Source: an uncultured Coriobacteriaceae bacterium
GTDB taxonomy: Bacteria > Actinomycetota > Coriobacteriia > Coriobacteriales > Atopobiaceae
DNA: 64,000 nucleotides
Direction of reading: 5' to 3'
NCBI GenBank assembly: GCA_902779675.1
Contig: CACZCK010000014.1
Span: forward strand, 26,193 to 90,192
Shown here in pieces: positions 30,439 to 39,830 of the stretch. The notes beneath the pieces are model-generated. The model was not told the origin of the DNA, did no database searches, and saw only the letters and a program-made list of their open reading frames with translations. The translations under genes and the position numbers were made by a program. Every line of letters starts with the position of its first letter. The first letter of the stretch is position 1.

Positions 30439-31800
30439 CTACTCCGGCAGAGGTAACGTGATGTCCAGGCAGAAGACGTCTCCGCGCTGCGCGGCAGAGA
30501 AGATCCCGTCGTAGCGCTCTGCCAGCGCACGCATCGAGCGCGTTCCGATGCCATGGTTGGTGGTGTCGCGCGTGCCATCGCCTGTGAGCTTGGTAGTCTG
30601 GGGGAGCCCGTCCGCAAACGACGCCTGTCCTACGCAGGTGTTCTCCACATGGATAGACACCATGTCGCCCACGCGTCGCACGCCCAGCGAGATGGAACGT
30701 CCGCCCTCGGGTACCTGCCGCGTAGCCTCGATGGCGTTGTCGAGCGCGTTGCCAAACAAGGCGTAGAGTTCCGATGGCGCCAAGAAGTCCAGGGCGTGGC
30801 CGTCAGCCATGCAGGTGAGCGTGATGCCTTCGCCCTCGCAGAGCAGGCGCTTCTCGGTGAGGATAGTGTCCAGCGCCTCGTTGCCCGTGCGCACGGTGGC
30901 GTCGTACACGCTCACCTCGCGCGCGATGTCGGCTAGCACAGCCGCGTCCACGGCGGTCCCCGTCTCGCCCAGATGACGGATCTGGTGGCGGATGTCGTGG
31001 CACTTGATGTTGATGGCCTCGATGTTCTCGCGCGAGAGCTCGTACTGACGCTGCTGCTCGGCCATCAGGCGTTCGGTCGCGGCCGCCTCGCTGCGTAAAT
31101 GCTGGGCAAAGAGCATCTCGTACTGGGCAAACAGCACAAAGACGCAGACAGCGCCATGAATGATGCGCAGGCTTACGAGCAGCGGCAGGGGCGTGGGGCC
31201 GTAGCTCAGGGCCTTGTTGTTCACATCGAAGAGGATGACCACCAGAATGACCATCACAAAGACGCCCACGGTGGCACGGTCCTCCACCTGCACGGTGTCG
31301 GCACGCTCCACCGCGCGCACCAACAGCAGGTAGCAGGGAAGATAGACGGCGACGACAGCCCCAAGGCCCGAGAGCACGCGGAACGCCACCATGCCCTCGC
31401 CGAGACCAGCGAGCCGGCCTCCCAGCAGCACGATAAGCCCCTCCAGCCCGCTGACCAGGTTCTGCATGGTGTAGCCCATGGCACAGCAGAACAGCGCATG
31501 GTGGAGGGGGACGTTGTAGAGCAGTAGGACGGACCCCACGCAATAGCCCAAAAGCAGTGTAAAGAGCAAGAACTGGCCCGCAAGCTGCGGGGTTCCGTTT
31601 GCGGTGAACTCGGGGTGGGCGCTCATACCGTACCAGCTGAAGAAGAGAACGGCGGCGAGCAGGGCAAGGCCGAGCAACAGGGCTCGCCGGCGGAAGTCCT
31701 CTCGCTGGTCTTGATACCGCACGATTAGCCAGATGGCAAAGCCAATTTGGAGTACGGCGGAAAGCGGCTGCAGCATTCCAAGCGGCAGTCCTGGGCCCAT
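30439..31800 (-). CDS. AgrC-like sensor histidine kinase (GHKL type)
   Basis: The protein has 453 residues. The N-terminal half has about six to seven membrane segments. A dimerisation helix follows with the phospho-His in KCHDIRHQIRH, and a C-terminal GHKL ATPase domain with NALDNAIEA, GTRDTTNHGIG and GDVFCLDITLP. Its ATG overlaps the stop of the upstream regulator by one base (TGATG), so translation is coupled. This architecture usually senses peptides, but no propeptide gene is visible beside it. Confidence 0.88.
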   Translation of the reverse strand: MGPGLPLGMLQPLSAVLQIGFAIWLIVRYQDQREDFRRRALLLGLALLAAVLFFSWYGMSAHPEFTANGTPQLAGQFLLFTLLLGYCVGSVLLLYNVPLHHALFCCAMGYTMQNLVSGLEGLIVLLGGRLAGLGEGMVAFRVLSGLGAVVAVYLPCYLLLVRAVERADTVQVEDRATVGVFVMVILVVILFDVNNKALSYGPTPLPLLVSLRIIHGAVCVFVLFAQYEMLFAQHLRSEAAATERLMAEQQRQYELSRENIEAINIKCHDIRHQIRHLGETGTAVDAAVLADIAREVSVYDATVRTGNEALDTILTEKRLLCEGEGITLTCMADGHALDFLAPSELYALFGNALDNAIEATRQVPEGGRSISLGVRRVGDMVSIHVENTCVGQASFADGLPQTTKLTGDGTRDTTNHGIGTRSMRALAERYDGIFSAAQRGDVFCLDITLPLPE

Positions 31801-32513
31801 CAGAAGCCGCCCCCAAGGTACGAGGCGATGGCGGCCTGCGCCTCGCGCTTGCGGGCTCGCGACATGAACAGCGTGGTACCGTCGGAGAGGCGCACCTCGT
31901 CGCCGCGTACGCGCCGCACGTGGGCCATGTTGGCCAGAGCGCTGCTCGAAAAGCGCACGAAGGGCAGGCCTGCCAGCTCGCTTTCCACATGACGCAGTGA
32001 GTCGCGTACCACGAACGGCGCGGGCTCGCCTGCCACGTGATAGGCCACGTCGTGACCCTGCGTCTCCACGTACAAGAGGTCGGCGGCCGCAAAGATTTGC
32101 AGGCCGTCGCGGGTCTTGACGCGCAGCGAGCGCGCGGTGTTGCGCTCAACCGCGCGCATGGCGCGGCTCATGCGCATGCGAAAGCTCTCATAGCTCACGG
32201 GCTTGACCATGAAGTCCACGGCGTCCACCTCGTAGCCGCGCACGGCGTACTGGGCAAGGTTGGTCACAAACACCAGTGGCGTCACGCTGTCGTGCTCGCG
32301 CAGCTGGTGGGCGGCCTCCAAGCCGTTAATGCCAGGCATATCGATGTCCATGAAGACAAGGTCGGCGGCAGGACGATCCTCGAGGTAGTCCAGCGCGTTG
32401 GTCAGCCACGTGATGGAGACCTCGAAGCCCTGCTCGGCGGCATAGCGCTCGAGGTGGCCGCGCAGTGTGGCCGCCTCTTCGGGTGTGTCCTCCAGCATGA
32501 TGACGTGTAGCAT
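31800..32513 (-). CDS. LytTR-family response regulator
   Basis: The protein has 237 residues from the ATG at 32513, seven bases after GGAGGGG (a TTG two codons earlier is less likely). Receiver domain with LEDTPEEA, phospho-Asp in LVFMDIDMPG and Lys in VKPVSYESF. C-terminal LytTR DNA-binding domain with IFAADLLYVETQGHD and FVRFSSSALANMAHVRRV. It is the partner of the downstream kinase. It is divergent from the permuted GH3 gene, a possible target, but no binding repeats were identified. Confidence 0.9.
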   Translation of the reverse strand: MLHVIMLEDTPEEAATLRGHLERYAAEQGFEVSITWLTNALDYLEDRPAADLVFMDIDMPGINGLEAAHQLREHDSVTPLVFVTNLAQYAVRGYEVDAVDFMVKPVSYESFRMRMSRAMRAVERNTARSLRVKTRDGLQIFAAADLLYVETQGHDVAYHVAGEPAPFVVRDSLRHVESELAGLPFVRFSSSALANMAHVRRVRGDEVRLSDGTTLFMSRARKREAQAAIASYLGGGF

Positions 32514-32541
32514 GCGCAAGCCCCTCCGCGCGGTCGCCCGG

Positions 32542-32572
32542 TCGGATAGGGGGAACCGTCCCCGATGTCCGA
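32542..32572. repeat. Palindrome resembling family A, divergent
   Basis: TCGGA...GGGGGA and TCCCC...TCCGA arms form an imperfect palindrome in the roughly 200-base divergent space between the regulator and GH3 genes. The GGGGA-TCCCC centre recalls family A but the arms are AT-poor; it could instead be a regulator site. Confidence 0.35.
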
Positions 32573-32721
32573 ATCCGTCACCTATTGTGGCACGAGAAAC
32601 CGTCCGATTCTGTCAGCTTACGTCCCGATTTGGACGGGGTGCGGCAAGCGGTGCGATGCCGTCGTATGGTATGCCTGAGATTGGAATCGCCCGGTGCGGC
32701 GAGCAACGAAGGGAGCGACCG

Positions 32722-35700
32722 ATGGCCAAGAAGGTTTCTACAGCCCGCAAGGTGGGAAGGGTGGTGAAGACCATCCTCAAGACCGTGCTGGTGCTCGTGC
32801 TTTCTGCGGTCATGGTGGCCATGAACGTCATCGTGCCCAGCCAGGGCATGATCGTGCGCATGGCCAACAACATGCTGGGCTACCAGCAGGGCTGGACCAC
32901 CCCCGACGGCGCCAAGGACGTTGACGCCGAGTACTACAAGAGCGACTTTACCGCCGACGAGATCGCCGACGCAGAGAAGGCGCTCGACACCCAGATCGCC
33001 TCCGAGGGCTACGTGCTGCTCAAGAACGACGACGCCACGATGCCGTTTGCCGAGGGCACCACGTTCAGCTTCTTCTCCGAGAACGTCAAGAACCTCACGG
33101 CCACCCAGTCCCTCATGACGCAGTTCCTGGGCGCCTCGGGCGACGAGAACAAGCTCGCAGCCTCCTTCGAGGCCGAGGGCCTGCACGTCAACGACACGCT
33201 CATGGAGTTCTATACCAAGGGTGCCGGCGCGGCCTATACCATGGGCCCCGGCTCCATCGGCTTTGGTGCGTCGGAGGACTTTGCTATTAACGAGTGCCCG
33301 CTCTCCGAGCTCGAGGCCGCCGACGGCGTGCTCGACAGCGCCAAGGGCACCGTGCCCGTGTTCGTGTGGCGCCGCGTGGCAGGCGAGGGTCGAGACATGC
33401 CGCGCTCCATGTACAACCATGCGGACAACCCCGAGGACCAGGCCAAGAGCTACCTCGAGCCCGACACTACCGAGCTCGAGATCCTGCAGTACCTCAACGA
33501 TAACTATGATGACGTGGTGCTCATCGTCAACACCGCGAGCGCCCTGCAGCTGGACTGGGTGGCCAACTACCCGTCCATCAAGAGCATCGTCTTTGTGCCG
33601 TCGACCGGCACTTACGGCACCGACGCGCTGGCGGGTATCTTCAGCGGCCGCGTGAACCCCTCCGGCCACACCGTGGACACCTTTGTGGCCGACGCGCTGG
33701 CCAGCCCCGCCGGCAAGAACTACGGCGACTTCGAGTTCACCGACGAGGACGGTAACCCCACCGGCTACAACTACGTGAGCTATCTCGAAGGCATCTACGT
33801 GGGCTATCGCTACTACGAGACCCGCTACGAGGACAAGGTCCTGGGTCAGGGCAACGCCGGCGACTTTGACTACGACGCCGAGGTGGTCTACCCGTTTGGC
33901 CACGGCCTCTCCTACACCGACTTTGCCTGGAGCGACTTTGCGGCCGAGTGGGACGGCCTTAACGCCATCACGGCCAAGGTAACCGTCACCAATACCGGTG
34001 ATGTGGCCGGTAAGGACGCCGTGGAGATCTACGCGCAGGCTCCCTACACCGACTACGACAAGAAGCAGGGCATCGAGAAGGCCTCCGTGGCGCTGGTGGG
34101 CTATGCCAAGACCGACGAGCTTGCCCCGGGCGAGAGCCAGACTGTGGAGGTCGAGATTGACCCCGCCCTGCTTGCCAGCTTTGACGCGCACGGCGCGGGT
34201 ACCTATGTCATCGAGAATGGCACTTACTACTTGGTGGCTGGCCATGACTCCCACGACGCCGTCAACAACATCCTGGCTGCCAAGGGCAAGGGTTCCGCTG
34301 GCGATGCCAAGCTGGCCGCCGCGCACGAGCTGACCATCGATGCCAAGAACGCCCTCAAGGACGAGGCGACGGTTGACGCCACCACCTTCTCCACTGACTC
34401 CTATACCGGCAACAAGATCCAGGCGCTGCTCGCGTTTGCCGAGCCCGAGGGCACCCGTCTCACCCGCGCCGACTGGGAGGGGACCTTCCCCGCAAACGAC
34501 GGCACGCCCATCGAGGGTGACATCTCCACTTGGGGCAACGAGATCAATGGCGCCGATGCCGACGGTAACCCCGTGAGCTACGTGTGGGGCAAGGTCGGCT
34601 CCGACGAGCTGATTGCCAAGCTCGAGAGCCACGACTCGCTCAACCCGACCGATGATGCCTCCATCACCGTGGAGCCGGTCTACGCGGCCGCCAACGGCAA
34701 GACCCTCATCGAGGTGCGCGGCCTGGCCTACGACGATCCCGCGTGGGACGAGCTGCTCGACCAGCTGACCGAGGCCGACTACCAGGAGATCGTGGGCCAC
34801 TCCGGCTACGGCTCCGAGTACCTGAAGAGTGTGGATAAGCCCTTTGTGATCGACGCAGATACCGCCGCTGGCCTGATCTACGGCTCCACCGGCATGATGT
34901 TCTGCTCGCCCGTTGTGATGGCCCAGACCTGGAACCAGGAGCTCGCCGAGAGCTACGGCCGCATGCTGGCCAGCGAGGCAAACCTGCAGGGTACCGGCGG
35001 CGCCATGGGCTGGTACGCCCCGTCCATGAACATCCATCGCACGCCGTTCATCGGCCGCGCCGCCGAGTACTACAGCGAGGACCCGATTATCAGTGGCATG
35101 GTCGCCTCGCACGAGATTCACGGTGCCGCTGAGCTGGGTCTGTACAGCACCATCAAGCACTTTGCCTTCAACGACCAGGAGAACCACCGCGGCGACGGCG
35201 GAGTGGACAAGTCAGTCTCCACCTGGGTCGACGAGCAGGCCGCGCGTGAGATCTACCTGCGTCCCTTCGAGCTGTGCATGCACGCTCCCGACGTGGAGGA
35301 GGCCTACTACATCGTGGCCGAGGACGGTAGCCTCCAGCAGCAGACGCGCATGCAGCGCACCGCGCAGGGCATCATGACCTCGTTCAACCGTATCGGTGCC
35401 ACGTGGACGGGAGGCTGCTACCCGCTAATCCAGCAGCTGGTGCGTGACGAGTGGGGCTTCGAGGGCTTCATCATCACCGACTCCGCCAACGCGCAGAGCC
35501 CGGCCTTTAACGAGAGCCAGATGATCCGTGCCGGCGCGGATGCCTTCCTTAAGAGCAATGCCAACACCTACGTGTTTGACCCGACCAACGCGGCGGAGTA
35601 CTACTACGCCCGCGAGGCGGCCCACCACCTGCTGTACACCACGGCCAACAGCCGCGCTATGAACGGCGCCGTGCCGGGCAGCGTGTACAAGCCGGGCATG

Positions 35701-35820
35701 CAGCCGCTCACCAAGATCCGCATCGCAGCGAGCGTGATTGGCGCTGGCGGTATCGGAGCCTGCCTGTTCACCGGCTGGCGCAACCACCTCAAGCGCAAGA
35801 AGGAGCGCGAAGAGGCGTAA
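32722..35820 (+). CDS. Circularly permuted, membrane-anchored GH3 glycosidase
   Basis: The protein has 1032 residues from ATG at 32722 (GAAGGGAG upstream). An N-terminal membrane segment (about 16-40) is followed first by the GH3 C-terminal sandwich (about 90-320; EGYVLLKNDDATMPF, VNPSGHTVDTF), then a fibronectin-III-like domain (about 415-520). The catalytic barrel comes last (about 650-960; GWYAPSMNIHRTPF, STIKHFAFNDQE, nucleophile Asp920 in FIITDSANAQ). A second membrane segment sits near 995-1012, with a basic tail (KRKKEREEA). The domain order is reversed relative to the GH3 enzyme at 24408. Two anchors suggest the enzyme is looped on the outer face, acting on oligosaccharides. A hairpin follows. 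Confidence 0.88.
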   Translation: MAKKVSTARKVGRVVKTILKTVLVLVLSAVMVAMNVIVPSQGMIVRMANNMLGYQQGWTTPDGAKDVDAEYYKSDFTADEIADAEKALDTQIASEGYVLLKNDDATMPFAEGTTFSFFSENVKNLTATQSLMTQFLGASGDENKLAASFEAEGLHVNDTLMEFYTKGAGAAYTMGPGSIGFGASEDFAINECPLSELEAADGVLDSAKGTVPVFVWRRVAGEGRDMPRSMYNHADNPEDQAKSYLEPDTTELEILQYLNDNYDDVVLIVNTASALQLDWVANYPSIKSIVFVPSTGTYGTDALAGIFSGRVNPSGHTVDTFVADALASPAGKNYGDFEFTDEDGNPTGYNYVSYLEGIYVGYRYYETRYEDKVLGQGNAGDFDYDAEVVYPFGHGLSYTDFAWSDFAAEWDGLNAITAKVTVTNTGDVAGKDAVEIYAQAPYTDYDKKQGIEKASVALVGYAKTDELAPGESQTVEVEIDPALLASFDAHGAGTYVIENGTYYLVAGHDSHDAVNNILAAKGKGSAGDAKLAAAHELTIDAKNALKDEATVDATTFSTDSYTGNKIQALLAFAEPEGTRLTRADWEGTFPANDGTPIEGDISTWGNEINGADADGNPVSYVWGKVGSDELIAKLESHDSLNPTDDASITVEPVYAAANGKTLIEVRGLAYDDPAWDELLDQLTEADYQEIVGHSGYGSEYLKSVDKPFVIDADTAAGLIYGSTGMMFCSPVVMAQTWNQELAESYGRMLASEANLQGTGGAMGWYAPSMNIHRTPFIGRAAEYYSEDPIISGMVASHEIHGAAELGLYSTIKHFAFNDQENHRGDGGVDKSVSTWVDEQAAREIYLRPFELCMHAPDVEEAYYIVAEDGSLQQQTRMQRTAQGIMTSFNRIGATWTGGCYPLIQQLVRDEWGFEGFIITDSANAQSPAFNESQMIRAGADAFLKSNANTYVFDPTNAAEYYYAREAAHHLLYTTANSRAMNGAVPGSVYKPGMQPLTKIRIAASVIGAGGIGACLFTGWRNHLKRKKEREEA

Positions 35821-35848
35821 GGCCTGATAGGCGATAGAGCACAAGCTG

Positions 35849-35876
35849 CGGGGACGGTCCATGGGGCCGTCCCCGC
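35849..35876 (+). terminator. Terminator hairpin after the permuted GH3 gene
   Basis: GCGGGGACGG/CCGTCCCCGC arms, 28 bases after the stop; no T run. Confidence 0.5.
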
Positions 35877-36211
35877 TCGCTTATCGGGCGTGTTGTGCGA
35901 AAGCGTCTGCCACAGGCGGGGTCTGTACTTGACCCGACCGTGCACTCGGCGAGGTGTCGGCAAAGCGGCAATGCATCTACCAGCGGATTTACTTTTGGCG
36001 GAGTGCGGAATATGCGTCGAGTGTACGACCCCCTCAAATATCAGCACCCATCAGGCGTAGGTCGGGAGGCCGCAGGCGTCCGCGATGGCTGTGACTGCAT
36101 GGAAAGTTGGCTCCTGTGGGCGCGCGACGGCCAACCTCGCTACAATAGACATATCTGTATCTCGACAACACCACCGTCGCAGATGAGACGAACACGAAAG
36201 GGACCAGACCC
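35877..36211. other. Non-coding interval before folP-folK
   Basis: About 335 bases with no convincing gene on either strand. A TACAAT at 36141-36146 could be the -10 box for the folate gene, but no good -35 is at the right spacing. No riboswitch fold was recognised. Confidence 0.4.
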
Positions 36212-37648
36212 ATGCTCAGATCAGACTACTCAACCTGGCGTTGCGGACAGCACGAGCTCTCGCTGTCGCGCCCGCGCATCATGGGCATCCTCAACGTGAC
36301 CCCCGACTCCTTCTCCGACGGCGGCGAGAACCTCGACACCGATGCCGCCATCGCCCGCGGCCTGCAGATGCTCGATGAGGGCGCCGACATCATCGACGTG
36401 GGCGGCGAGTCCACACGTCCGGGCGCAGAGCCTGTCGACGTGGAGGAGGAGCTCGACCGCATTGGGGTCGTGGTGCAGAAGCTGGCCGAGGCGGGCGCCA
36501 TCGTGAGCGTCGACACGCGCCATGCCGAGACGGCGGGCGTGTGCCTGAGTCTGGGCGCCTCCATCATCAACGACGTGAGCGGCTTTACCGACCCGCAGAT
36601 GGTGGCCGTGGTGTCGGAGTCCGACTGCGGTTGCGTGATCATGTGCGACAACGAGTTCCGTGGCAACGAGAGCCGCAAGTCGGTGGTGCTGGAGTCGTCC
36701 AACCCGCGTCGCCGCGCTCCCGAGCCGCGGCAGCTGCCGGCTGTGCGCCGTCGCTTTACCTTGCCCGAGGAGGCGCCCATCATGCGCTCCATCATGGGCT
36801 TCTTGGGCGATCAGGCCCGCACGCTGCAGCGCTCCGGCATCGCGCACGACCGCATCTGCATCGACCCGGGCCCGGGCTTTAACAAGACCACCGACGAGGA
36901 CGTGGTCATTCAGCGTGCCATGCGCAAGCTTGACTCCATGGGTTACGTGCTGATGCAGGCCGTCTCGCGCAAGCGCTTTGTGGGAGCGACCACTGGCGTC
37001 ATCGAGCCTGCCGACCGTGACGCGGCCACCGTCGGCCTGACTATTGCCGCCATCGAGGCCGGCGCGCGCGTCTTCCGCGTGCACGACGTGGCCGGCACCG
37101 CCCAGGCCATCAACGCCTACTGGGCCGTGGCCAAGAAGGACCCGCGCCAGGGCTTCATCTCGCTGGGCTCCAACGTGGGCGACCGCATGGGCTACATGGC
37201 TCGCGCCTGTGCCCTGATCAACGAGATTCCCCTCACTTGCGTGGTCAATGTGAGCCACGCCTACGAGACCGAGCCGGCCTACGGTATCGCCACACCCGTG
37301 GCCAACTGCGTGGCCGAGATCCGTACCGAGCTGCACCCGCTGGTGCTGATGGACAAGCTGCTCGACGTGGAGAACAAGCTCGATCGCGTGCGTCCGTCGG
37401 GCCAGGAGGGCCACGGGCCACGCACCATCGATTGCGACCTGGTGTGGATTGAGGACGAGCAGCATGCCGGCCCCAAGCTGACGCTGCCGCATCCGCGCCT
37501 GGGCGAGCGCGACTACGTGCTGGTGCCCATGGAGGATCTCATGCACGACCCGGTGCGCTTCCTCTCGCATGATGGTGTGCGTGTGCTGCCGCCCGAGCGG
37601 CGCGTGGGCCATGTGACGGCCGAGCTGGGGGTGCTGGAGTGGGAGTAA
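36212..37648 (+). CDS. folKP: Dihydropteroate synthase - HPPK fusion (FolP-FolK)
   Basis: The protein has 478 residues; AAAGGGA precedes the ATG. DHPS domain (about 20-300): MGILNVTPDSFSDGG, DVGGESTRPGAEPV, SVDTRHAE, INDVSGF, IDPGPGFNKT, SRKRFVG, RVHDVAGT. HPPK domain (about 312-478): SLGSNVGDRMGYM, YETEPAYG, GPRTIDCDLVWI. The fusion performs two consecutive steps of folate synthesis. After the IND strand the usual HMxGxPxxM segment is replaced by MCDNEFRGNESRKS and an insertion of about 30 basic residues, so the pterin-site neighbourhood differs from enterobacterial DHPS. Confidence 0.94.
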   Translation: MLRSDYSTWRCGQHELSLSRPRIMGILNVTPDSFSDGGENLDTDAAIARGLQMLDEGADIIDVGGESTRPGAEPVDVEEELDRIGVVVQKLAEAGAIVSVDTRHAETAGVCLSLGASIINDVSGFTDPQMVAVVSESDCGCVIMCDNEFRGNESRKSVVLESSNPRRRAPEPRQLPAVRRRFTLPEEAPIMRSIMGFLGDQARTLQRSGIAHDRICIDPGPGFNKTTDEDVVIQRAMRKLDSMGYVLMQAVSRKRFVGATTGVIEPADRDAATVGLTIAAIEAGARVFRVHDVAGTAQAINAYWAVAKKDPRQGFISLGSNVGDRMGYMARACALINEIPLTCVVNVSHAYETEPAYGIATPVANCVAEIRTELHPLVLMDKLLDVENKLDRVRPSGQEGHGPRTIDCDLVWIEDEQHAGPKLTLPHPRLGERDYVLVPMEDLMHDPVRFLSHDGVRVLPPERRVGHVTAELGVLEWE

Positions 37649-38220
37649 GGTCTGCAGGAGACGTGCTCGCGCAGGTGACGGTGCGTCCGCAGGTGCCTAT
37701 GGGCGCCTTCCATGCACTGGGATACGTGTGTGCCATGGGTGCTGCCGAGGGCCTGCGTGCGGCGGGCGTCGACTTTGCCGCTATCGGCTGGCCGCAGGAT
37801 GTGGTTGACGGGCGCACGTTCCGCCCGCTGTGCACGCTGAGCATGCACGCTGGCTATAACAAGGGCATGTACGGCGAGTGCACGGTGGCTGCCGCCCAGC
37901 AGATCGGACTCTTGCGCGACTACAGCGACGAGCAGCTTGCAAGCGCCATCGCCGCGGGAATCGAGGCCCGTGTGGCGTCGTGGGAGCAGCAGATCGTGGC
38001 GGGTGCGGGCGTTGCCGGCCCTCTGGCGCCGGTGCTTTCGGAGTACTTTGACCTAGTGGCGCTGCTGGGCAACCCGGCCGAGGCCGTCTACCCCAACGGC
38101 AACGTGATGGCGCGCGGCACCTTTGCCGGCGTGGACATCTGGGGTCGCGCCACGCTCGTCACGAGCGACGGCAGCGAGGTGGAGTTCTCGCCCGAGCAGG
38201 CGAGCATCAGGCCTGCATAG
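37639..38220 (+). CDS. Divergent biotin-protein-ligase-like (BirA-fold) protein
   Basis: The protein has 193 residues from GTG at 37639, overlapping the folP-folK stop; a GTG at 37663 or 37675 after AGGAG is an alternative. VTVRPQVPMGAFHALGYVCAM and IGWPQDVV align by eye with the BirA strand and the KWPND motif. The last 35 residues (GVDIWGRATLVTSDGSEVEF) look like the BirA C-terminal SH3-like domain. The GRGRxGR biotin-binding loop and the KWPND lysine are missing, so ligase activity is doubtful. It may be a non-catalytic relative; no biotin genes are adjacent. Confidence 0.6.
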   Translation: MGVRSAGDVLAQVTVRPQVPMGAFHALGYVCAMGAAEGLRAAGVDFAAIGWPQDVVDGRTFRPLCTLSMHAGYNKGMYGECTVAAAQQIGLLRDYSDEQLASAIAAGIEARVASWEQQIVAGAGVAGPLAPVLSEYFDLVALLGNPAEAVYPNGNVMARGTFAGVDIWGRATLVTSDGSEVEFSPEQASIRPA

Positions 38221-38246
38221 GTTGCAGCCAGCCAGTTAAAGCTGAA

Positions 38247-38280
38247 CGAGGGCGGCCCTGGTCATTCGGGGCCGCCCTCG
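38247..38280. terminator. Bidirectional terminator between convergent genes
   Basis: Perfect 12-base arms CGAGGGCGGCCC/GGGCCGCCCTCG with a ten-base loop between the BirA-like gene and coaX. Confidence 0.7.
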
Positions 38281-38314
38281 ACCATCTAGGACGATTTTCT
38301 GCGGTCGGTTGGTG

Positions 38315-39124
38315 CTACTCGTCTCGGGCAGCGTGCTTCTCTACGGCGTGGCGGTAGATCTGGTAGATGCCACGGATAGTGATGTCGGGGTCGAGCGCGT
38401 CAAAGATATCGGTGGCCTGGGCGATGGTCTCGGAGTAGCCGCCTGTGCCCACCACGGTGGCGCGCGGCACGTCGTCGCCCTCCGCCGCGAGCTCGCGCTG
38501 GATGCGCTCGACGAGGCCCTCGATCTGCGTGGCAGCGCCAATCACCACGCCCGACTGCACAGCGGTTTCGGTAGAGTCGCCTAGTGCGTGCGGGGGGACC
38601 ACCAGAGGTACGCTCGACAGCTTGGCCGCCCGCGAGAACAGGGCGTTTGCCGAGAGCAGAAGCCCGGGCATGATGGCGCCGCCGCGGAAGGTGCCCGCCG
38701 CATCGACCACGTCGATGTTGGTCGCGGTGCCAAAGTCGACCACAATGACCGGGGCGCCGTAGGTGGTCACGGCGGCCAGCGCGTTGGCAATGCGGTCGGC
38801 GCCAACCTGACGCGGGTCGGGCATGTTGATGGTGATGCCGCAGTCGCGCGTGGCGTCAATCATGAGTGGCTCGATGTCAAAGGCGGAGCGCACCATGCGC
38901 TGCCATGACTGCGCGAGGATGGGCACCACGCTGGCGATGGCCACGTAGCCTACCTGATCGAGACTGAGCCCGATCATCTGGAAATACCCAAAGAGGGTCT
39001 CGTGCAGCTGGTCGGAGGTGTCGGTGCGGTCGGTGGCCATGCGCCACTGGCGCACGACGGTGCCCTCCTGGTCAAACAGGCCGAGCGTCGTTTGGGTGTT
39101 ACCGACATCGACGGAGAGAAACAT
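38315..39124 (-). CDS. coaX: Type III pantothenate kinase
   Basis: The protein has 269 residues from the ATG at 39124 (AAGGAGG upstream). ASKHA-fold motifs: SVDVGNTQTTLGLFD (phosphate-1), DPRQVGADRIANALAA, VVDFGTATNIDVVDAAGTFRGGAIMPGL (phosphate-2) and VVGTGGYSETIA. It phosphorylates pantothenate in the first step of CoA synthesis and needs a monovalent cation. It stands alone and is convergent with the BirA-like gene. Confidence 0.95.
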   Translation of the reverse strand: MFLSVDVGNTQTTLGLFDQEGTVVRQWRMATDRTDTSDQLHETLFGYFQMIGLSLDQVGYVAIASVVPILAQSWQRMVRSAFDIEPLMIDATRDCGITINMPDPRQVGADRIANALAAVTTYGAPVIVVDFGTATNIDVVDAAGTFRGGAIMPGLLLSANALFSRAAKLSSVPLVVPPHALGDSTETAVQSGVVIGAATQIEGLVERIQRELAAEGDDVPRATVVGTGGYSETIAQATDIFDALDPDITIRGIYQIYRHAVEKHAARDE

Positions 39125-39320
39125 GCTGCCTCCTTGGTGCTGCGCTGCGCTTGCCGTTCCCATTCTAGCCCACACGAACTGCATACTTCTACGTGCGCAA
39201 AGACGACGGTTCTGTTACACTTGCAAAGCTTGACTGTTTTGGGGAGCATCCTGCCGCTCTCCAGAGCAGGTACGACCCTCGTCCTGGTCGGAAACCAGGA
39301 CATAGCGAAGGAGACCAGAC

Positions 39321-39725
39321 ATGAAGCAAGGCATCCATCCTAACTACGTTGAGTGCACGGTGCGCTGCACCTGCGGCAACACCTGGAAGACGCACTCCAC
39401 CAAGAGCGAGATCGTCGTCGACCTGTGCGACAAGTGCCACCCGTTCTACTGCCACCCGTTCTACACCGGCACCCAGAAGCTCGTCGATACCGGCGGTCGC
39501 GTCCAGCGCTTCTCCGACAAGTTCGGTGCCGCTGCCGCTGCCCGTCTCGAGGCCGCCAACAAGGCCAAGGCCGAGAAGGCTGCCCGCGCCGCCCAGCTCG
39601 AGGCCGAGCGCAAGGCCAAGGCCGAGGCCAAGGCTGCCGCCAAGGCCAAGCGTGCTGCCGAGTACGCCAAGAAGGCCGAGGCTGAGCCCGCTGAGGCTCC
39701 TGCCGAGGAGGCCGCTGCCGAGTAG
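39321..39725 (+). CDS. rpmE: 50S ribosomal protein L31 with internal duplication and long tail
   Basis: The protein has 134 residues against about 70 normally. The zinc ligands are complete (Cys16, Cys18, Cys36, Cys39), so it is a C+ form. [11 protein letters not shown] shows a perfect in-frame tandem duplication of 15 bases (39435-39449 and 39450-39464), adding five residues next to the zinc site. After about residue 65 comes an Ala/Lys/Glu-rich helical extension of about 65 residues, probably on the ribosome surface. It is monocistronic with a terminator. Confidence 0.95.
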   Translation: MKQGIHPNYVECTVRCTCGNTWKTHSTKSEIVVDLCDKCHPFYCHPFYTGTQKLVDTGGRVQRFSDKFGAAAAARLEAANKAKAEKAARAAQLEAERKAKAEAKAAAKAKRAAEYAKKAEAEPAEAPAEEAAAE

Positions 39726-39746
39726 GCTCACCTACATACGGTTGCC

Positions 39747-39776
39747 AGAGGGGCCGTCCGCAAGGACGGCCCCTCT
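39747..39776 (+). terminator. Rho-independent terminator after rpmE
   Basis: AGAGGGGCCGTCC/GGACGGCCCCTCT stem followed by CTTTT. Confidence 0.8.
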
Positions 39777-39830
39777 CTTTTATGCAACGGACTCGTTCGT
39801 GCACAGGGGATGCCTGTGCACGAAGGGCTG

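Noticed and set aside
32578..35187. Long leftward open frame opposite the permuted GH3 gene
   Set aside because: Antisense shadow; Val/Gly/His-rich and without motifs.
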